DNA from: Burkholderiales bacterium
GTDB lineage: Bacteria; Pseudomonadota; Gammaproteobacteria; Burkholderiales; Burkholderiaceae
Direction: 5' to 3'
Length of the DNA stretch: 6,437 bases
Assembly: GCA_903643055.1 (NCBI GenBank)
Contig: CAHJWV010000409.1
Span: forward strand, 1 to 6,437
Shown here piece after piece: positions 6,020 to 6,437 of this stretch. A program made the position numbers and the translations under genes. Positions within the stretch are counted from its first letter, which is position 1. Each line of letters starts with the position of its first letter. A model generated the notes under the pieces. It saw only the letters and a program-made list of their open reading frames with translations, was not told the DNA's origin and did no database searches.

Positions 6020-6437
6020 TCAGCCGCCTTCCACGAGGTATTCGATCGGCACGATGAAACGGTGCGAGGCTTGCCCGGTGAACACTTCATCGGGGAAGGC
6101 CGGGTACTTGCCGTTGCGCACCGTGCGCAGCGCTTCGTTGTCGAGCAGCAGCGAGCCCGAGCCGGCGTCCACACCCGCGTTGAGCAACTGGCCGGCGCGG
6201 TCGAGTTCGATCCAGACACGCACCGTGCCCTTGGGCCGCAGCTGGCGTGCCTCGCGGCTGGTGGGGTAGCGCTTGACGGTGTTGAGGTAAGCGCGCAGCT
6301 CACCGAGGTAGCCCGCATCGGCGTTATGGGCTGGCGGCGCAGGTGGGGCGGGCACCGGTGGTGCAGGCGGAGCCGGAGGGGCGGGCGCCACGGGCGGTGG
6401 CACCGGCGCAGCAGGCACGGGCACCGGTGGCGTGGCT
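6020..6437 (-). CDS. tonB: TonB energy-transducing protein, C-terminal part (5' end beyond window)
   Basis: TonB spans the periplasm and transmits proton-motive energy from ExbB/ExbD to outer-membrane receptors. The visible 138 residues start inside a Pro/Ala/Val-rich linker (visible residues 1-36, built from repeated APP units). They continue with a TonB C-terminal domain (43-138): YLGELRAYLNTVKRYP, then RPKGTVRVWIELDRAGQLL, a LLLDNEALRTV helix, YPAFPDEVF, and FIVPIEYLVEGG before the TGA. The N-terminal membrane anchor lies outside the window. The frame is open to the right edge. A GTG at 6424 could be read as a start, but the linker continues upstream of it, so it is very unlikely to be the true start. 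The linker lacks the Glu-Pro/Lys-Pro alternation of E. coli TonB. Its position immediately before the receptor suggests a dedicated TonB for this locus. Confidence 0.9.
   Translation of the reverse strand, partial: ATPPVPVPAAPVPPPVAPAPPAPPAPPVPAPPAPPAHNADAGYLGELRAYLNTVKRYPTSREARQLRPKGTVRVWIELDRAGQLLNAGVDAGSGSLLLDNEALRTVRNGKYPAFPDEVFTGQASHRFIVPIEYLVEGG

Noticed and set aside
6003..6021. GACCG/CGGTC 5-bp hairpin at the tonB stop
   Set aside because: Too short and without a T-run to be called a terminator; readthrough into the receptor gene is more likely.
1..6437. RNA genes, CRISPR arrays, insertion sequences or attachment sites
   Set aside because: Almost all bases are covered by five coherent genes. 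No tRNA-like fold, spaced repeat array, transposase or terminal inverted repeats were seen.

Overview
The window is GC-rich and almost entirely coding. Every supported gene lies on the minus strand, so the locus reads from right to left. GC-rich codon use, the gene families present and typical Gram-negative export signals suggest a proteobacterium, most likely a betaproteobacterium of the Burkholderiales type. That placement is an inference from style, not from a marker gene.

In transcription order the layout is: the C-terminal part of a TonB protein (6437-6020, 5' end outside the window); a 796-residue TonB-dependent outer-membrane receptor (5944-3554); a short ExbB/TolQ/MotA-family proton-channel protein (3530-2949); a PhoD-type alkaline phosphatase/phosphodiesterase (2891-1470); and a periplasmic 5'-nucleotidase/2',3'-cyclic phosphodiesterase-type enzyme (1430 to beyond base 1, 3' end outside the window). 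Gaps between genes are 75, 23, 57 and 39 bases. No convincing promoter or terminator interrupts the series, so it looks like one operon. Nothing real was found on the plus strand.

Taken together, the genes read as a self-contained phosphoester-scavenging system. A receptor imports a substrate across the outer membrane, TonB and ExbB supply the energy, and two exported metallophosphoesterases release phosphate from organic phosphates or nucleotides in the periplasm. The enzyme and transporter families are clear. The substrate and the joint function are inferred from gene order. No ExbD gene lies next to exbB, and this ExbB lacks a normally conserved glutamate in its third membrane segment.

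The most interesting non-coding signal is between exbB and phoD. A strong Shine-Dalgarno sequence overlaps the exbB stop and drives a 16-codon open frame whose TGA overlaps the phoD ATG (ATGA). A perfect 9-bp inverted repeat inside that frame buries phoD's own Shine-Dalgarno sequence. This has the architecture of translational coupling or a leader-peptide switch.
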